Part shown: piece after piece, positions 63,919 to 64,000 of the stretch
Layout: each line of letters starts with the position of its first letter
How positions within the stretch are numbered: the first letter of the stretch is position 1
NCBI GenBank assembly: GCA_035772405.1
Contig: JAYKKM010000198.1
Coordinates: forward strand, 62,001 to 126,000
DNA: 64,000 nt
Origin: Chrysogorgia sp. JL179-B06
Lineage: Eukaryota; Cnidaria; Anthozoa; Scleralcyonacea; Chrysogorgiidae
Reading direction: 5' to 3'
Made by a program: the position numbers and the translations under genes
Notes under the pieces: model-generated
The model's input: the letters and a program-made list of their open reading frames with translations, nothing else
Told to the model about the DNA's origin: nothing
Databases searched by the model: none

Positions 63919-63989
63919 GGCTCGAGCAGGATTTGAACTTGCATCTTCGGGTATCTAGACCGCCGCTCTACCTATTGAGCTATCGAGGC
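63919..63989 (-). tRNA. tRNA-like sequence, possible SINE or pseudogene
   Basis: The 71-base minus-strand segment has an acceptor pair with one mismatch (GCCTCGA and TCGAGCC), a D stem (GCTC and GAGC), a weak anticodon arm with loop CTAGATA, and a B box AGTTCAAATCC. A long variable arm, needed if it were tRNA-Ser(AGA), is absent. I favour a tRNA-derived repeat. Confidence 0.4.
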
Positions 63990-64000
63990 AACAGGGATTG

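Overview
This is a nuclear window from a multicellular animal. Three genes have metazoan families, many phase-consistent GT-AG introns, and introns filled with short DNA transposons, tRNA-derived SINEs and microsatellites. The mix (an intron-rich COPS3, an intron-poor GNPTAB, a G2E3-like HECT gene with an integrase gene beside it, dense foldback MITEs) suggests a marine invertebrate, most likely a cnidarian such as an anthozoan. That placement is inference; nothing in the window fixes the species.

Layout. (1) 1-20951 is one uninterrupted satellite array of a 17-bp unit (about 1,230 copies) with higher-order structure; its left end lies outside the window and its right edge is abrupt. The long open frames read from it on the minus strand follow from the unit having no stop codon in that direction and are not treated as genes. 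(2) 22845-28139 (minus) holds a gene I do not recognise. I rebuilt it as seven exons encoding a 199-residue, probably nuclear protein. It is divergent from the next gene. (3) 28563-40861 (plus) is a complete COPS3 (COP9 signalosome subunit 3) gene: 14 exons, 424 codons, with every splice phase agreeing. Its introns hold an ACTGT microsatellite, a minisatellite-bearing repeat, a hAT-type MITE inside SINE sequence, a CR1-like LINE fragment, a SINE and several foldback elements. (4) 40862-46603 has no gene that I can support and is a dense series of large palindromic elements. (5) 46604-54242 (minus) is a complete GNPTAB (GlcNAc-1-phosphotransferase alpha/beta) gene in four exons, 1,209 residues, with both membrane anchors, Stealth regions, two LNR modules, an EF-hand and an RTLL/D site where the alpha/beta cut is expected. 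(6) 55189-61664 (plus) is a complete nine-exon gene for a 751-residue HECT-type E3 ligase with a C2H2 finger and a UBA-like segment. (7) 62689 to beyond 63730 (minus, cut by the window end) is the 3' part of an integrase-like (DDE) protein gene, convergent with the HECT gene.

The housekeeping genes act in separate processes: COPS3 in deneddylation of cullin ligases, GNPTAB in Golgi tagging of lysosomal enzymes with mannose-6-phosphate. The most interesting possibility is that the HECT ligase and the integrase are two cargo genes of one large mobile element. A pair of direct repeats just upstream of the HECT gene could be its subterminal repeats; the other end would lie beyond the window.
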